DNA of 64,000 nucleotides from Oerskovia sp042887685 (GCF_042887685.1 NZ_JBHVOS010000008.1:98154-162153); one strand, 5' to 3'. Shown: positions 8,807 through 18,085, numbered from the stretch's first letter. The notes: a model not told the origin generated them from the sequence alone. Numbers and translations: made by a program.

Positions 8807-9268
8807 ATGACCAAGCTCAGCACCGCGACGCGCGCGGTCGTACGACAGCAGTTCCCGAACCTAGCTCGCGACGTCAAGTCCTTCCCCGTGCGTGACGGCG
8901 AGGAGCCGTGGACGCTGAAGGAGGCGGAGGAGCAGGCAGCGACCCTGCTGGAGGAGCGCGAGCGCCTCGAGCGAGAGCTCACCGAGGCGGACCAGGAGCT
9001 CTCGGAGCTCCTGCGCAACTCGGGGGACGGTGCGGGCGACGACCAGGCGGACTCCGGGTCCAGCGCGCTCGAACGCGAGCAGGAGCTCACCCTCGTCAAC
9101 AACATGAGGGACCTGCTCGAGCAGACCAAGCACGCGCTCGACCGCATCGCGGCCGGGACCTACGCGACGTGCGAGGCGACCGGGCTCCCGATCGGCAAGG
9201 CTCGCCTGCAGGCCTACCCGCGGGCGAACCTGTCCGTCGAGGCGAAGCAGCGCGAGGAACGTCGCTGA
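8807..9268 (+). CDS. DksA/TraR-type regulator with degenerate zinc finger
   Basis: 153 residues: a basic N-terminus, a charged coiled-coil region (about 38-70 and 85-115), and a C-terminal finger region GTYATCEATGLPIGKARLQAYPRANLSVEAKQ. This matches the DksA/TraR family (RNA polymerase secondary-channel binders), but only one cysteine remains (Cys122): the other three zinc positions are Thr, Ser and Ala-like. ATG 8807 is chosen because ACCGGAGGGGCGAC gives a strong ribosome-binding site. The longer frame upstream crosses a TACTCT -10-like box (8773-8778). Confidence 0.85.
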   Translation: MTKLSTATRAVVRQQFPNLARDVKSFPVRDGEEPWTLKEAEEQAATLLEERERLERELTEADQELSELLRNSGDGAGDDQADSGSSALEREQELTLVNNMRDLLEQTKHALDRIAAGTYATCEATGLPIGKARLQAYPRANLSVEAKQREERR

Positions 9269-9291
9269 CGCGACCGCACGCCGCGTGCGAG

Positions 9292-9323
9292 AAGGCCGCC
9301 GTCCCCACGGGGACGGCGGCCTT
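9292..9323 (+). terminator. Terminator hairpin after the DksA-like gene
   Basis: A perfect 15-bp stem (9292-9306 with 9309-9323; AAGGCCGCCGTCCCC on the left) around a two-base centre, 24 bases after the stop. It lacks a following T run, as is usual in high-GC actinobacteria. Confidence 0.75.
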
Positions 9324-9354
9324 CGCCGTCCGGATCGTTGACCAGCGGCTGGAC

Positions 9355-10131
9355 ATGGCAGACTTGCCGCCGATGCCATCGACTCCCTCTCCCCAGCAGC
9401 CCGTGCCCGCCGACCCGTCCGAGGGCGGCGCCGAGGCCGTGCCCGCGGCCCCCGCCGCGGACGTCCGGCCGCGCGCGACCGTCGCCCCACGGCGCCTCGT
9501 CCTGTGGGTCGTGGTGCTCGCGGCCCTCGTGATCCTGGTCGACCAGGTCACCAAGATCTGGGCCGTCGCAGAGCTCGAGGGTCGCGAGACCATCGAGCTC
9601 CTCGGCGAGTGGCTCCACCTGACGTTCATCCGCAACGAGGGGGCGGCGCTCGGGATCGGCTCGGGCTACACCTGGATCCTGACGATCGTCGTCACGGTCG
9701 TGATCGTGTTCATCCTGCGCAGCATGCGCAAGATCGGGTCGCGGGGCTGGGCGATCGCCCTCGGGCTGCTGCTCGGAGGGGCGCTGGGCAACCTCATCGA
9801 CCGGATCTTCCGGGAGCCCGGGTTCGCACAGGGGCACGTGGTCGACTTCATCGGGTACGGCGACCTGTTCATCGGGAACGTCGCGGACATCGCGGTCGTG
9901 GCGGCCGCGGTGATGATCGCGATCCTCTCGGTCCAGGGGATCGGCATCGACGGGCAGCGGCACGTCGAGCAGGAACCGGCGAAGGACGACACTGACGAGG
10001 AGGGGAGCGCCGCCGCGGAGCAGGACACCGACGCACCCGAGCAGGGGGCCCCGACGACCTCCCCGGCCGCCGGGACCCAGGGTTCCGGCACGGCGACGGC
10101 CTCCGGCCCGACGGCCGGGACGGAGTCCTGA
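9355..10131 (+). CDS. lspA: LspA, lipoprotein signal peptidase II
   Basis: Cuts the signal peptide off diacylated prolipoproteins in the membrane. The 258 residues have a proline/alanine-rich cytosolic lead (1-45), four membrane segments between about 47 and 193, and both catalytic aspartates in NLIDR (Asp149) and NVADIAVV (Asp178). A 60-residue acidic tail rich in T, G and A is extra compared with E. coli LspA. It overlaps the next gene by ATGA. Substrates encoded in this window would include the lipobox proteins at 22673, 28611 and 42338. Confidence 0.94.
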   Translation: MADLPPMPSTPSPQQPVPADPSEGGAEAVPAAPAADVRPRATVAPRRLVLWVVVLAALVILVDQVTKIWAVAELEGRETIELLGEWLHLTFIRNEGAALGIGSGYTWILTIVVTVVIVFILRSMRKIGSRGWAIALGLLLGGALGNLIDRIFREPGFAQGHVVDFIGYGDLFIGNVADIAVVAAAVMIAILSVQGIGIDGQRHVEQEPAKDDTDEEGSAAAEQDTDAPEQGAPTTSPAAGTQGSGTATASGPTAGTES

Positions 10132-11069
10132 TGGGCCAGGTGCGCTCGCTCCCGGTCCCGGACGGGCTGGCCGGCGAACGGGTCGACGCCGCGCTGGCGC
10201 GACTGCTGGGTCTGTCCCGGACGCGTGCCGCCGAGGTCGCCGCCGCGGGCGGCGTGCGGGTCGACGGCCGCGAGGTCGGCAAGTCCGACCGGCTGGTCGC
10301 CGGGGCCTGGCTCGAGGTGGAGATCCCCGACGAGCCCGAGGCCCGGGCGCCCCAGGTCGTCGCCGAGCCCGTGCCGGGCATGAAGATCGTGTACGACGAC
10401 GACGACGTCGTGGTCATCGACAAGCCCGTCGGTGTCGCGGCCCACCCTTCTCCCGGCTGGACGGGGCCGACGGTCGTCGGCGCCCTGATCGCCGCGGGGT
10501 ACCGGATCTCGACGTCGGGGGCCGCGGAGCGCCAGGGCATCGTGCACCGCCTCGACGTCGGGACGTCCGGCCTCATGGTCGTGGCCAAGAGCGAGCTCGC
10601 GTACTCGGTGCTCAAGCGCGCGTTCAAGGAGCGCACGGTCGAGAAGGTCTACCACGCGCTCGTCCAGGGACACCCCGAGCCGACGACCGGGACGATCGAC
10701 GCGCCCATCGGGCGTCACCCGTCGGCCGACTACAAGTTCGCCGTCACGGCCGAGGGCAAGCCCTCGGTGACGCACTACGAGGTTCTCGAGATGCTCCCGG
10801 CGGCGTCGCTCGTCGAGGTGCACCTCGAGACCGGCCGGACCCACCAGATCAGGGTGCACTTCTCCGCGCTTCGCCACCCTTGCGTGGGCGACCTGACGTA
10901 CGGGGCGGACCCGGTGCTGGCCAAGAAGGTCGGCCTCACGCGGCAGTGGCTGCACGCGGTGCAGCTCGGCTTCGAGCACCCGGCGACCGGGCAGTGGACG
11001 CAGGTCACGAGCGAGTACCCCGACGACCTGGCTCGTGCGCTCGAGGTCGTGCGCGGGGCCTACTCCTGA
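10131..11069 (+). CDS. RluA/RluD-family pseudouridine synthase
   Basis: Isomerises uridine to pseudouridine in rRNA or tRNA. 312 residues: an S4 RNA-binding domain (about 12-75, LAGERVDAALARLLGLSRTR) and a catalytic domain with the signature HRLDVGTSGLMVVAKS, which carries the catalytic Asp, and GRTHQIRVHF. The usual place beside lspA suggests RluD-like 23S rRNA modification. The site cannot be fixed from sequence. ATG overlaps the lspA stop. Confidence 0.93.
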   Translation: MGQVRSLPVPDGLAGERVDAALARLLGLSRTRAAEVAAAGGVRVDGREVGKSDRLVAGAWLEVEIPDEPEARAPQVVAEPVPGMKIVYDDDDVVVIDKPVGVAAHPSPGWTGPTVVGALIAAGYRISTSGAAERQGIVHRLDVGTSGLMVVAKSELAYSVLKRAFKERTVEKVYHALVQGHPEPTTGTIDAPIGRHPSADYKFAVTAEGKPSVTHYEVLEMLPAASLVEVHLETGRTHQIRVHFSALRHPCVGDLTYGADPVLAKKVGLTRQWLHAVQLGFEHPATGQWTQVTSEYPDDLARALEVVRGAYS

Positions 11070-11112
11070 CGACGTCGGCCGGGCTCGAGGGTCCGCCGGG
11101 AGAAGGACGACG

Positions 11113-11580
11113 ATGCTGACCACCGAACGGGTCCGGACGCCCGAGCAGCTCACCGAGGCGCACGCGCTGCGGCTGGAGGTCTTCGTGGACGAGCAGCAGG
11201 TCCCGCTCGCCGAGGAGATCGACGACGCCGACTTCGCGCCCACCACGACGCACGTCGTGGTCCGGGACCCGTCGGGGGCCGTCGTGGGGACCGGGCGCCT
11301 GCTGACCGACCCCTCCCACCCGGGGGAGGTGCACATCGGGCGGGTCGCGGTGGCGCGCGCTGCGCGAGGCACCGGTGCGGGCGCTGCGGTCATGCGGGCG
11401 CTCGAGGAGATCGCGCTCGCCGAGCACGCGTCGCAGGGCAGCGTCCGGATCGAGCTCAGCGCGCAGACGCAGGCCACGGGCTTCTACGAGCGTCTCGGCT
11501 ACCAGGTGTACGGCCCGGTGTACCTCGATGCCGGGATCGACCACCGCGACGCCGCCAGGACGCTCACGACCGGCGGCTGA
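11113..11580 (+). CDS. GNAT-family N-acetyltransferase, ElaA-like
   Basis: 155 residues. An N-terminal LRLEVFVDEQQVPLAEEID stretch marks the ElaA/YybD subgroup, followed by the acetyl-CoA-binding motif GRVAVARAARGTGAGAAV and the C-terminal FYERLGYQVYGPVYLDAGI. The substrate is not known. The start has GGGAGAAGGACGAC upstream and follows the pseudouridine synthase by 43 bases, so it probably shares that transcript. Confidence 0.85.
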   Translation: MLTTERVRTPEQLTEAHALRLEVFVDEQQVPLAEEIDDADFAPTTTHVVVRDPSGAVVGTGRLLTDPSHPGEVHIGRVAVARAARGTGAGAAVMRALEEIALAEHASQGSVRIELSAQTQATGFYERLGYQVYGPVYLDAGIDHRDAARTLTTGG

Positions 11581-11590
11581 CGGTCGGGCC

Positions 11591-11605
11591 CTGCCGGCCC
11601 GGCAG
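11591..11605 (+). terminator. Short hairpin after the GNAT gene
   Basis: CTGCCGG-C-CCGGCAG begins ten bases after the stop. The rest of the 246-bp gap to dnaE is GC-rich and holds no gene I can support. Confidence 0.45.
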
Positions 11606-11814
11606 GCGGACCGGGCAGCCTCCCGGCTGCCGCGGTTCCCGGCGGGGCGTCCGCGGGGCGCCGTGCTCCTGCGGCCCCGTCCACGCGGGCCGGCGCGCCG
11701 CTCCCACGGGGCGAGCGACGCCGTCGGGCGGGGAGGCGTGCCGCCCGGCGCGCATGAGACGAGGCACACGCCGGTGCCGGTGGGCGACACGCCGGAGGCG
11801 TCGGTGGGTCGATC

Positions 11815-11820
11815 TAGACT
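11815..11820 (+). promoter_or_regulatory. dnaE -10 box, leaderless arrangement
   Basis: TAGACT ends six bases before ATG 11827, with no ribosome-binding site between. Transcription would start at or next to the A of the start codon. Confidence 0.55.
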
Positions 11821-11826
11821 CGTCGC

Positions 11827-14800
11827 ATGCCGTCTGCCGCCGCCCCCGGAAGCACCCAGAAGTCCGACGACTTCGTCCACCTCCACGTCCACACCGAGTA
11901 CTCGATGCTGGACGGCGCCGCGCGGCTCGGAGACCTCTTCGAGGAGACCGCGCGCCTGGGGCAGAAGGCCATCGCGACGACGGACCACGGCTACATCTTC
12001 GGGGCGTTCGACTTCTGGTCCAAGGCGACCCAGGCGGGCATCAAGCCCATCATCGGCGTCGAGGCGTACGTCACGCCCGGCACGAGCCGTTTCGACCAGA
12101 CCCGTGTGCGCTTCGGCGAGAAGGGCCAGGAGTCCGACGACGTCTCGGCCCGCGGCGCCTACACGCACCTGACGATGTGGGCCCGCAACAACGAGGGCCT
12201 GCACAACCTCTTCCGGGCGAGCTCGCTCGCCTCGCTCGACGGCCAGATGGGCAAGTGGCCCCGCATGGACCGCGACCTGCTCGAGCGCTACGGCAAGGGC
12301 ATGATCGCGTCCTCGGGCTGCCCCTCGGGCGAGATCCAGACCAAGCTGCGGCTCGGCCAGTGGGACGCGGCAGTGCAGGCCGCCGGTGAGCTCCAGGACG
12401 TGTTCGGCAAGGAGAACTTCTACGTCGAGCTCATGGACCACGGGCTCGACATCGAGCGTCGCGTCATCAAGGACCTGCTGCGGCTCTCGGAGACCATCGG
12501 GGCCCCGCTGGTCGCGACGAACGACCTGCACTACGTGAAGAAGGAGGACAGCCACTCCCAGGAGGCGTTGCTGTGCATCAACTCCGGCTCCACGCTCGCC
12601 GACCCCGACCGCTTCAAGTTCGACGGCGACGGCTACTACGTCAAGTCCGCGGCAGAGATGCGTCACATCTGGAAAGAGCTGCCCGAGGCCTGCGACAACA
12701 CGCTGCTCATCGCCGAGCAGTGCGAGGTCAGCTTCGACACGTCCGCGAACTACATGCCCAACTACCCCTGCCCTCCGGGCGAGGACGAGACCTCCTGGTT
12801 CATCAAGGAGGTCGAGAAGGGCCTGCACTACCGCTACCCGGACGGCATCTCGGACGCCGTGCGCAAGCAGGCCGAGTACGAGACCCAGGTCATCGTGCAG
12901 ATGGGCTTCCCGGGCTACTTCCTCGTCGTCGCCGACTTCATCAACTGGGCCAAGGACAACGGGATCCGCGTGGGACCGGGACGTGGCTCGGGTGCGGGCT
13001 CCATGGCCGCGTACGCGATGCGCATCACGGACCTCGACCCGCTGCAGCACGGCCTGATCTTCGAGCGCTTCCTCAACCCGGACCGCGTGTCCATGCCCGA
13101 CTTCGACGTCGACTTCGACGAGCGACGTCGTGGTGAGGTCATCCGCTACGTCACGGAGAAGTACGGCGAGGACCGCGTCGCCCAGATCGTCACGTACGGC
13201 ACCATCAAGGCCAAGCAGGCCCTCAAGGACTCCTCACGCCTCCTGGGCTTCCCCTTCGCGATGGGTGAAAAGCTCACCAAGGCCATGCCGCCCGCGATCA
13301 TGGGCAAGGACATCTCGCTCACGGGCATCTTCAACCCCGACGACAAGCGGTACAACGAGGCCGACGAGTTCCGCCAGATCCACTCGGCGGACCCCGACGC
13401 CCAGCGCGTGGTCGAGCTCGCCAAGGGTATCGAGGGCCTGAAGCGCCAGTGGGGTGTGCACGCGGCCGGCGTCATCATGTCGAGCGAGCCGCTCATCGAC
13501 ATCATCCCGATCATGCGCCGCCTCCAGGACGGTGCGGTCATCACGCAGTTCGACTACCCCACGTGCGAGGGCCTCGGCCTGATCAAGATGGACTTCCTGG
13601 GCCTGCGCAACCTCACGATCCTCGACGACGCGCTCGAGAACATCGTGATGAACGGCAAGGACCCGGTCGAGCTCGAGGCCCTGACCCTCGACGACCCCAA
13701 GACGTACGACCTCCTGGGGCGCGGCGACACCCTGGGCGTGTTCCAGCTCGACGGCGGCGGCATGCGGACCCTGCTCAAGCTCATGCGCCCCGACAACTTC
13801 GAGGACATCTCGGCCGTGGGCGCGCTGTACCGCCCGGGCCCCATGGGCGCCAACTCGCACACCAACTACGCGCTGCGCAAGAACGGGATGCAGGAGGTCA
13901 CTCCCATCCACCCCGAGCTCGAGGAAGCCCTCGAGGACATCCTGGGGACCACGTACGGCCTGATCGTGTACCAGGAGCAGGTCATGGCCATCGCGCAGAA
14001 GGTCGCCGGGTACTCGCTCGGTCAGGCCGACATCCTGCGCCGCGCGATGGGCAAGAAGAAGAAGTCCGAGCTGGACAAGCAGTTCGAGGGCTTCTCGAAC
14101 GGCATGAAGGAGCGCGGCTTCTCCATGGCCGCGGTCAAGACGCTGTGGGACATCCTGCTGCCGTTCTCGGACTACGCTTTCAACAAGGCGCACTCCGCGG
14201 CCTACGGAGTCGTCTCCTACTGGACCGCCTACCTCAAGGCCAACTACCCGACCGAGTACATGGCGGCGCTGCTCACGAGCGTGCGCGACGACAAGGACAA
14301 GTCGGCGCTCTACCTCAACGAGTGCCGCCGCATGGGGATCACGGTCCTGCCGCCGGACGTGAACTCGTCGTCGGCGAACTTCACCGCCGTCGGCAAGGAC
14401 ATCCGCTTCGGCCTCACGGCGGTCCGCAACGTCGGTGCCAACGTCGTGGACGCGATCGTCGCGACGCGCGAGGACAAGGGCACGTTCGCGTCCTTCACCG
14501 ACTTCCTCGACAAGGTCCCCGCCGTGGTCTGCAACAAGCGGACCATCGAGTCGCTCATCAAGGCCGGGGCGTTCGACTCGCTCGACCACGCGCGGCGCGC
14601 CCTGCTCGTGGTGCACGAGCAGGCCGTGGACTCGGTCATCAGCGTCAAGCGCGAGGAGGCCAAGGGGCAGTTCGACCTCTTCGCCGATCTGGGGGGTGAG
14701 GACCCCGCCATGTCCTTCAGCGTCGACGTGCCCGACATCCCCGACTGGGACAAGAAGCAGCGCCTCGCGTTCGAGCGGGAGATGCTCGGCCTGTACGTCT

Positions 14801-15384
14801 CCGACCACCCGTTGTCGGGACTCGAGCACGTGCTGACCCGCGCGGCCGACACGTCGATCGCCGCGCTCATGGCCGACGAGGCGCGTCCCGACGGCTCGAC
14901 CGTCGTGATCGCCGGGCTCATCACCTCGCTCCAGCGCAAGATGAGCAAGAACGGCAACCCGTGGGCCGCGGTGACGATCGAGGACCTCGAGGGCGGGGTC
15001 GAGGTCATGTTCTTCGGCGAGACCTACCTGGCGTACTCGACGATCCTCGCCGAGGACCAGGTCGTGGTGCTGCGGGGACGGGTGCGGCGACGCGACGAGA
15101 CCATGCAGCTCCAGGCCATGGAGGTGTCGCTCCCGGACATCTCGACGGTCGCCGACACGCCGGTGCTCGTGAGCCTGCCCGAGTCGCGCTGCACACAGCC
15201 CGTGGTCGAGAAGCTGCGCGAGATCCTCTCGACGCACCCGGGGGTGACCGAGGTCCATCTCAAGCTCACGAGCCCCGGGCGGACCAAGGTCATGCGGCTC
15301 GAGGACACCCTGCGGGTCACCAAGAGCCCGGCGCTGTACGGCGACCTCAAGGCGCTGCTCGGTCCGACGTGCCTCACGGTGTGA
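11827..15384 (+). CDS. dnaE: DnaE, DNA polymerase III alpha subunit
   Basis: Main replicative polymerase. The 1185-residue protein opens with a PHP domain (HLHVHTEYSMLDGAARL, about 18-280), then the C-family polymerase core with GPGRGSGAGSMAAYAMRITD and the acidic PDFDVDFDE (424-432), the thumb/fingers region with AFNKAHSAAYGVVSYWTAYLK, and a C-terminal helix-hairpin-helix and OB-fold part (VVIAGLITSLQRKMSKNGNPW). Length fits DnaE1. It is leaderless by position, and its stop overlaps a GTG start for the NUDIX gene. Confidence 0.97.
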   Translation: MPSAAAPGSTQKSDDFVHLHVHTEYSMLDGAARLGDLFEETARLGQKAIATTDHGYIFGAFDFWSKATQAGIKPIIGVEAYVTPGTSRFDQTRVRFGEKGQESDDVSARGAYTHLTMWARNNEGLHNLFRASSLASLDGQMGKWPRMDRDLLERYGKGMIASSGCPSGEIQTKLRLGQWDAAVQAAGELQDVFGKENFYVELMDHGLDIERRVIKDLLRLSETIGAPLVATNDLHYVKKEDSHSQEALLCINSGSTLADPDRFKFDGDGYYVKSAAEMRHIWKELPEACDNTLLIAEQCEVSFDTSANYMPNYPCPPGEDETSWFIKEVEKGLHYRYPDGISDAVRKQAEYETQVIVQMGFPGYFLVVADFINWAKDNGIRVGPGRGSGAGSMAAYAMRITDLDPLQHGLIFERFLNPDRVSMPDFDVDFDERRRGEVIRYVTEKYGEDRVAQIVTYGTIKAKQALKDSSRLLGFPFAMGEKLTKAMPPAIMGKDISLTGIFNPDDKRYNEADEFRQIHSADPDAQRVVELAKGIEGLKRQWGVHAAGVIMSSEPLIDIIPIMRRLQDGAVITQFDYPTCEGLGLIKMDFLGLRNLTILDDALENIVMNGKDPVELEALTLDDPKTYDLLGRGDTLGVFQLDGGGMRTLLKLMRPDNFEDISAVGALYRPGPMGANSHTNYALRKNGMQEVTPIHPELEEALEDILGTTYGLIVYQEQVMAIAQKVAGYSLGQADILRRAMGKKKKSELDKQFEGFSNGMKERGFSMAAVKTLWDILLPFSDYAFNKAHSAAYGVVSYWTAYLKANYPTEYMAALLTSVRDDKDKSALYLNECRRMGITVLPPDVNSSSANFTAVGKDIRFGLTAVRNVGANVVDAIVATREDKGTFASFTDFLDKVPAVVCNKRTIESLIKAGAFDSLDHARRALLVVHEQAVDSVISVKREEAKGQFDLFADLGGEDPAMSFSVDVPDIPDWDKKQRLAFEREMLGLYVSDHPLSGLEHVLTRAADTSIAALMADEARPDGSTVVIAGLITSLQRKMSKNGNPWAAVTIEDLEGGVEVMFFGETYLAYSTILAEDQVVVLRGRVRRRDETMQLQAMEVSLPDISTVADTPVLVSLPESRCTQPVVEKLREILSTHPGVTEVHLKLTSPGRTKVMRLEDTLRVTKSPALYGDLKALLGPTCLTV

Positions 15385-15911
15385 CCGGGGACGCGGGCCC
15401 AGGGGGCGCGGACGGGTACCGACCAGCGGCGGACGGGTCTCCGGGACGCTTCCAGGTGATCCCGGCGGCCTACGTGCTGCTGCGCCGAGGCGACCAGGTC
15501 CTGCTCCAGCTCCGGCAGAACACCGGCTACATGGACGGGCACTGGGCCGCGGCCGCGGCGGGGCACGTCGAGCAGGGCGAGAGCGTGCTGGCCGCCGCCC
15601 GGCGTGAGGCGCGCGAGGAGCTGGGCATCGACGTCGCAGCGACGGACCTCGAGCCGGTCACGGTCATGCACCGGACCCGTCCGGACGGGGGACCGATCGA
15701 GCAGCGGGTCGACTTCTTCTTCGTGTGCCGCACGTGGACGGGCGACCCGGTGATCGAGGAGCGGGAGAAGGCCGCAGACCTGCGCTGGTTCGCACTGTCC
15801 GCGCTGCCCGAGCCCCTCGTGCCGCACGAGGCCGCGGTGCTCGCCGGGCTCGCGCGTGGCGTCGTGCCGGCCGTCATGACCTACGGGTTCGGAGCCACGG
15901 AGGGCACGTAG
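15381..15911 (+). CDS. NUDIX hydrolase
   Basis: 176 residues with a complete Nudix box, GHVEQGESVLAAARREAREELGIDV (shown by G, E, REAREEL spacing), in the middle of the protein. The domain hydrolyses nucleoside diphosphates linked to another group. The preceding VLLRRGDQVLLQLRQNTGYMDGHW resembles MutT-like and 8-oxo-dGTP cleaning enzymes, but the substrate is not certain. GTG 15381 overlaps the dnaE stop, suggesting translation coupled to dnaE. An internal start would still leave the domain intact. Confidence 0.85.
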   Translation: MTGDAGPGGADGYRPAADGSPGRFQVIPAAYVLLRRGDQVLLQLRQNTGYMDGHWAAAAAGHVEQGESVLAAARREAREELGIDVAATDLEPVTVMHRTRPDGGPIEQRVDFFFVCRTWTGDPVIEEREKAADLRWFALSALPEPLVPHEAAVLAGLARGVVPAVMTYGFGATEGT

Positions 15912-15914
15912 ACT
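15909..15914 (+). promoter_or_regulatory. -10 box of the PPOX gene, leaderless arrangement
   Basis: TAGACT overlaps the NUDIX stop codon and ends seven bases before GTG 15922. Confidence 0.45.
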
Positions 15915-15921
15915 CGCGGTC

Positions 15922-16329
15922 GTGATCCACCTGACCCCCGAGCAGCGCGTCTTCGTGACCGAGCGCCACCTGGCGACCCTGACCACCCTCCGCGCGGACG
16001 GCAGCCCGCACGTCGTCCCCGTGGGCTTCACGTGGGACCCCGAGACCGGGGTCGTGCGCATCACGACGAACGACACCTCGGTCAAGGCCCTCAACGCCGG
16101 CCGGCTCACGGCCGACGGCGCACAACCGCGCGCGGCCGTCTGCCAGGTCGAGGGCGGACGCTGGATCACGCTCGAGGGCACCGTCTCGGTCTCGCGCGAC
16201 CCCGACGAGGTCGCCGAGGCCGTGCGTCGCTACACCAAGCGGTACAAGGAGCCGCGGGTCAACCCGCGCCGCGTCGTCCTGCGGATCGTCGCGGACAAGG
16301 TCATGAGCTCGAGCTACATGGCCTTCTGA
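15922..16329 (+). CDS. PPOX-class F420-type flavin/deazaflavin oxidoreductase
   Basis: 135 residues of the pyridoxamine-phosphate-oxidase split-barrel fold. The pattern LATLTTLRADGSPHVVPVGFTWD, ITTNDTSVKALNAGR and the closing RVVLRIVADKVMSSSYMAF matches the actinobacterial F420-dependent subgroup (TIGR03618-like). The natural substrate is unknown. No ribosome-binding site is visible, in line with the leaderless -10 box just upstream. Confidence 0.82.
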   Translation: MIHLTPEQRVFVTERHLATLTTLRADGSPHVVPVGFTWDPETGVVRITTNDTSVKALNAGRLTADGAQPRAAVCQVEGGRWITLEGTVSVSRDPDEVAEAVRRYTKRYKEPRVNPRRVVLRIVADKVMSSSYMAF

Positions 16330-16371
16330 TCACTCGTGGGCGGCCCGTGCCGCCGCACGGGCCGTCTCCGG

Positions 16372-16599
16372 CTAGCCGACGATCGCGCCGATCTGGCCGG
16401 TCGGGACGTCGACCGTCACGACGTCGCCCTTGCGCAGCTGGCGCCCGCGGCGCGTGTCGACCTCGCCGTTGACCTGGACCTCCCCCTCGGAGATGAGGTC
16501 GCGGGCCTGGGCGCCGGAGTCGACGAGGCTCGCGAGCTTGAGGAACTGGCCGAGGCGGATGACGTCGTCGGTGATCTCCACCGTGGGTGTCGTGGTCAT
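16372..16599 (-). CDS. Small S4-domain RNA-binding protein
   Basis: 75 residues beginning MTTTPTVEITDDVIRLGQFLKLASLVDSG and containing the S4 core AQARDLISEGEVQVNGEVDTRRGRQLRKGD. Stand-alone S4 proteins of the YaaA/YbcJ type bind structured RNA. The target is unknown. I prefer the ATG at 16599, which has GAGAGA nine bases upstream. An ATG nine bases earlier (16608) is possible. It lies alone on the minus strand between the PPOX gene (convergent) and hisD (divergent). Confidence 0.85.
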   Translation of the reverse strand: MTTTPTVEITDDVIRLGQFLKLASLVDSGAQARDLISEGEVQVNGEVDTRRGRQLRKGDVVTVDVPTGQIGAIVG

Positions 16600-16681
16600 G
16601 AGAGCCATTCTCTCGCGTCCGGGACGTCCCGGGGAACTGCCCACCTGCTGAATGGCCTGGAGGTCGGTTCGCGGCCCGGCC

Positions 16682-16687
16682 TACGAT
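16682..16687 (+). promoter_or_regulatory. hisD -10 box, leaderless arrangement
   Basis: TACGAT ends six bases before GTG 16694. No -35 of quality and no ribosome-binding site are seen. Confidence 0.45.
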
Positions 16688-16693
16688 GGACCG

Positions 16694-18019
16694 GTGATCA
16701 ATCGCATCGACCTGCGTGGTCGTTCCCTGTCTCCCCGTGAGCTCACGGAGATCCTGCCCCGTCCGGAGATCGGCGTCGAGGACGCCGCGGAGAAGGTCGC
16801 CCCGATCCTGCACGACGTCCGCCTGCACGGCTCCTCCGCGCTGCGGGACCTCTCGGAGCGGTTCGACGGCGTGCGACCGGTCCACCTGCGGGTCCCGGCC
16901 GAGCGCCTGTCGGCCGCGCTCGAGACGCTCGACCCGCTCGTGCGCGACGGCCTCGAGGAGGCGATCCGTCGTGTCCGCACGGTGCACGCCGCGCAGCGCC
17001 CCCAGCCGTTCTCGGTCGACCTGGCCCCCGGGGCGCAGGTCCGCCAGCGCTGGATCCCGGTGCGTCGTGTCGGGCTCTACGTGCCCGGTGGGATCGCGGT
17101 GTACCCGTCGTCGGTCATCATGAGCGTCGTCGCGGCGCAGGAGGCCGGCGTGCGCGAGCTCGCGGTGGCCTCGCCGCCGCAGCGCGAGAACGACGGCCTG
17201 CCGCACCCCACGATCCTCGCGGCGTGCGCGCTGCTGGGCGTCGAGGAGGTCTACGCGGTCGGTGGCGCGCAGGCGATTGGCATGTTCGCGTACGGCGCCG
17301 CGGGCAGCGAGCCGCAGGACGGCGACTACCTGTGCGAGCCCGTCGACGTCATCACGGGTCCGGGGAACATCTACGTCGCGGCCGCCAAGCGGCTCGTGCG
17401 CGGTGTCGTGGGCATCGACTCCGAGGCCGGCCCCACCGAGATCGCGATCCTCGCGGACGGTGGCGCCGACGCGACGCACGTCGCGCTCGACCTCATCAGC
17501 CAGGGTGAGCACACTCCCGACGCCGCGGCGGTCCTCGTGACGCCGTCGGTCGAGCTCGCGGCCGCGGTGGACGCCCGCCTCGTGGACCTCGTCCCCGAGA
17601 CCAAGCACGCGGCACGCGTGGCGCAGGCGCTGTCGGGTCCGCAGTCCGCGATCATCGTGGTCGACGACCTGGAGCAGGGGCTCGACGTGGTCGACTCGTA
17701 CGGCGCCGAGCACCTCGAGGTCCAGACGGCCGACGCCGCGGCCGTGGCCGAGCGGGTGCAGAGCGCGGGCGCCATCTTCGTCGGCCCGTACTCGCCCGTC
17801 CCGCTGGGCGACTACATGGCGGGCTCCAACCACGTCCTGCCGACCGGTGGGTGCGCGCACTACTCGAGCGGGCTCGGGGTGCACAGCTTCCTGCGCGCGG
17901 TGCAGGTCGTCGAGTACTCGGCCGACGCGCTCCAGGAGCTGGCCGACCGCATCGTGGCCGTCGCGAACGACGAGGACCTGCCCGCGCACGGCGAGGCGAT
18001 CAAGGCGCGCTTCCAGTAG
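16694..18019 (+). CDS. hisD: HisD, histidinol dehydrogenase
   Basis: Oxidises L-histidinol to L-histidine in two NAD-dependent steps. The 441 residues carry the family markers RRVGLYVPGGIAVYPSSV, AVGGAQAIGMFAYG, GPGNIYVAAAKR, EAGPTEIAILAD, SQGEHTPDAAAVLVT and GSNHVLPTGGCAHYSSGLGV, including the histidines and glutamate that hold the zinc. GTG 16694 gives the usual MINRIDLRG start. Unlike many relatives it is not followed by hisC: about 5.3 kb of unrelated genes intervene. Confidence 0.96.
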   Translation: MINRIDLRGRSLSPRELTEILPRPEIGVEDAAEKVAPILHDVRLHGSSALRDLSERFDGVRPVHLRVPAERLSAALETLDPLVRDGLEEAIRRVRTVHAAQRPQPFSVDLAPGAQVRQRWIPVRRVGLYVPGGIAVYPSSVIMSVVAAQEAGVRELAVASPPQRENDGLPHPTILAACALLGVEEVYAVGGAQAIGMFAYGAAGSEPQDGDYLCEPVDVITGPGNIYVAAAKRLVRGVVGIDSEAGPTEIAILADGGADATHVALDLISQGEHTPDAAAVLVTPSVELAAAVDARLVDLVPETKHAARVAQALSGPQSAIIVVDDLEQGLDVVDSYGAEHLEVQTADAAAVAERVQSAGAIFVGPYSPVPLGDYMAGSNHVLPTGGCAHYSSGLGVHSFLRAVQVVEYSADALQELADRIVAVANDEDLPAHGEAIKARFQ

Positions 18020-18038
18020 GCGCGGCCCGTCCCGACGG

Positions 18039-18085
18039 GAGCGGGGTGCGGACCGGAGACAGGTTCTCCGGTCCGCACCCCGCTC
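18039..18085. terminator. Bidirectional terminator between hisD and recQ
   Basis: A perfect 21-bp inverted repeat (18039-18059 with 18065-18085) with a five-base loop lies between two convergent genes, 20 bases past the hisD stop and 28 bases from the recQ stop. Confidence 0.85.
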
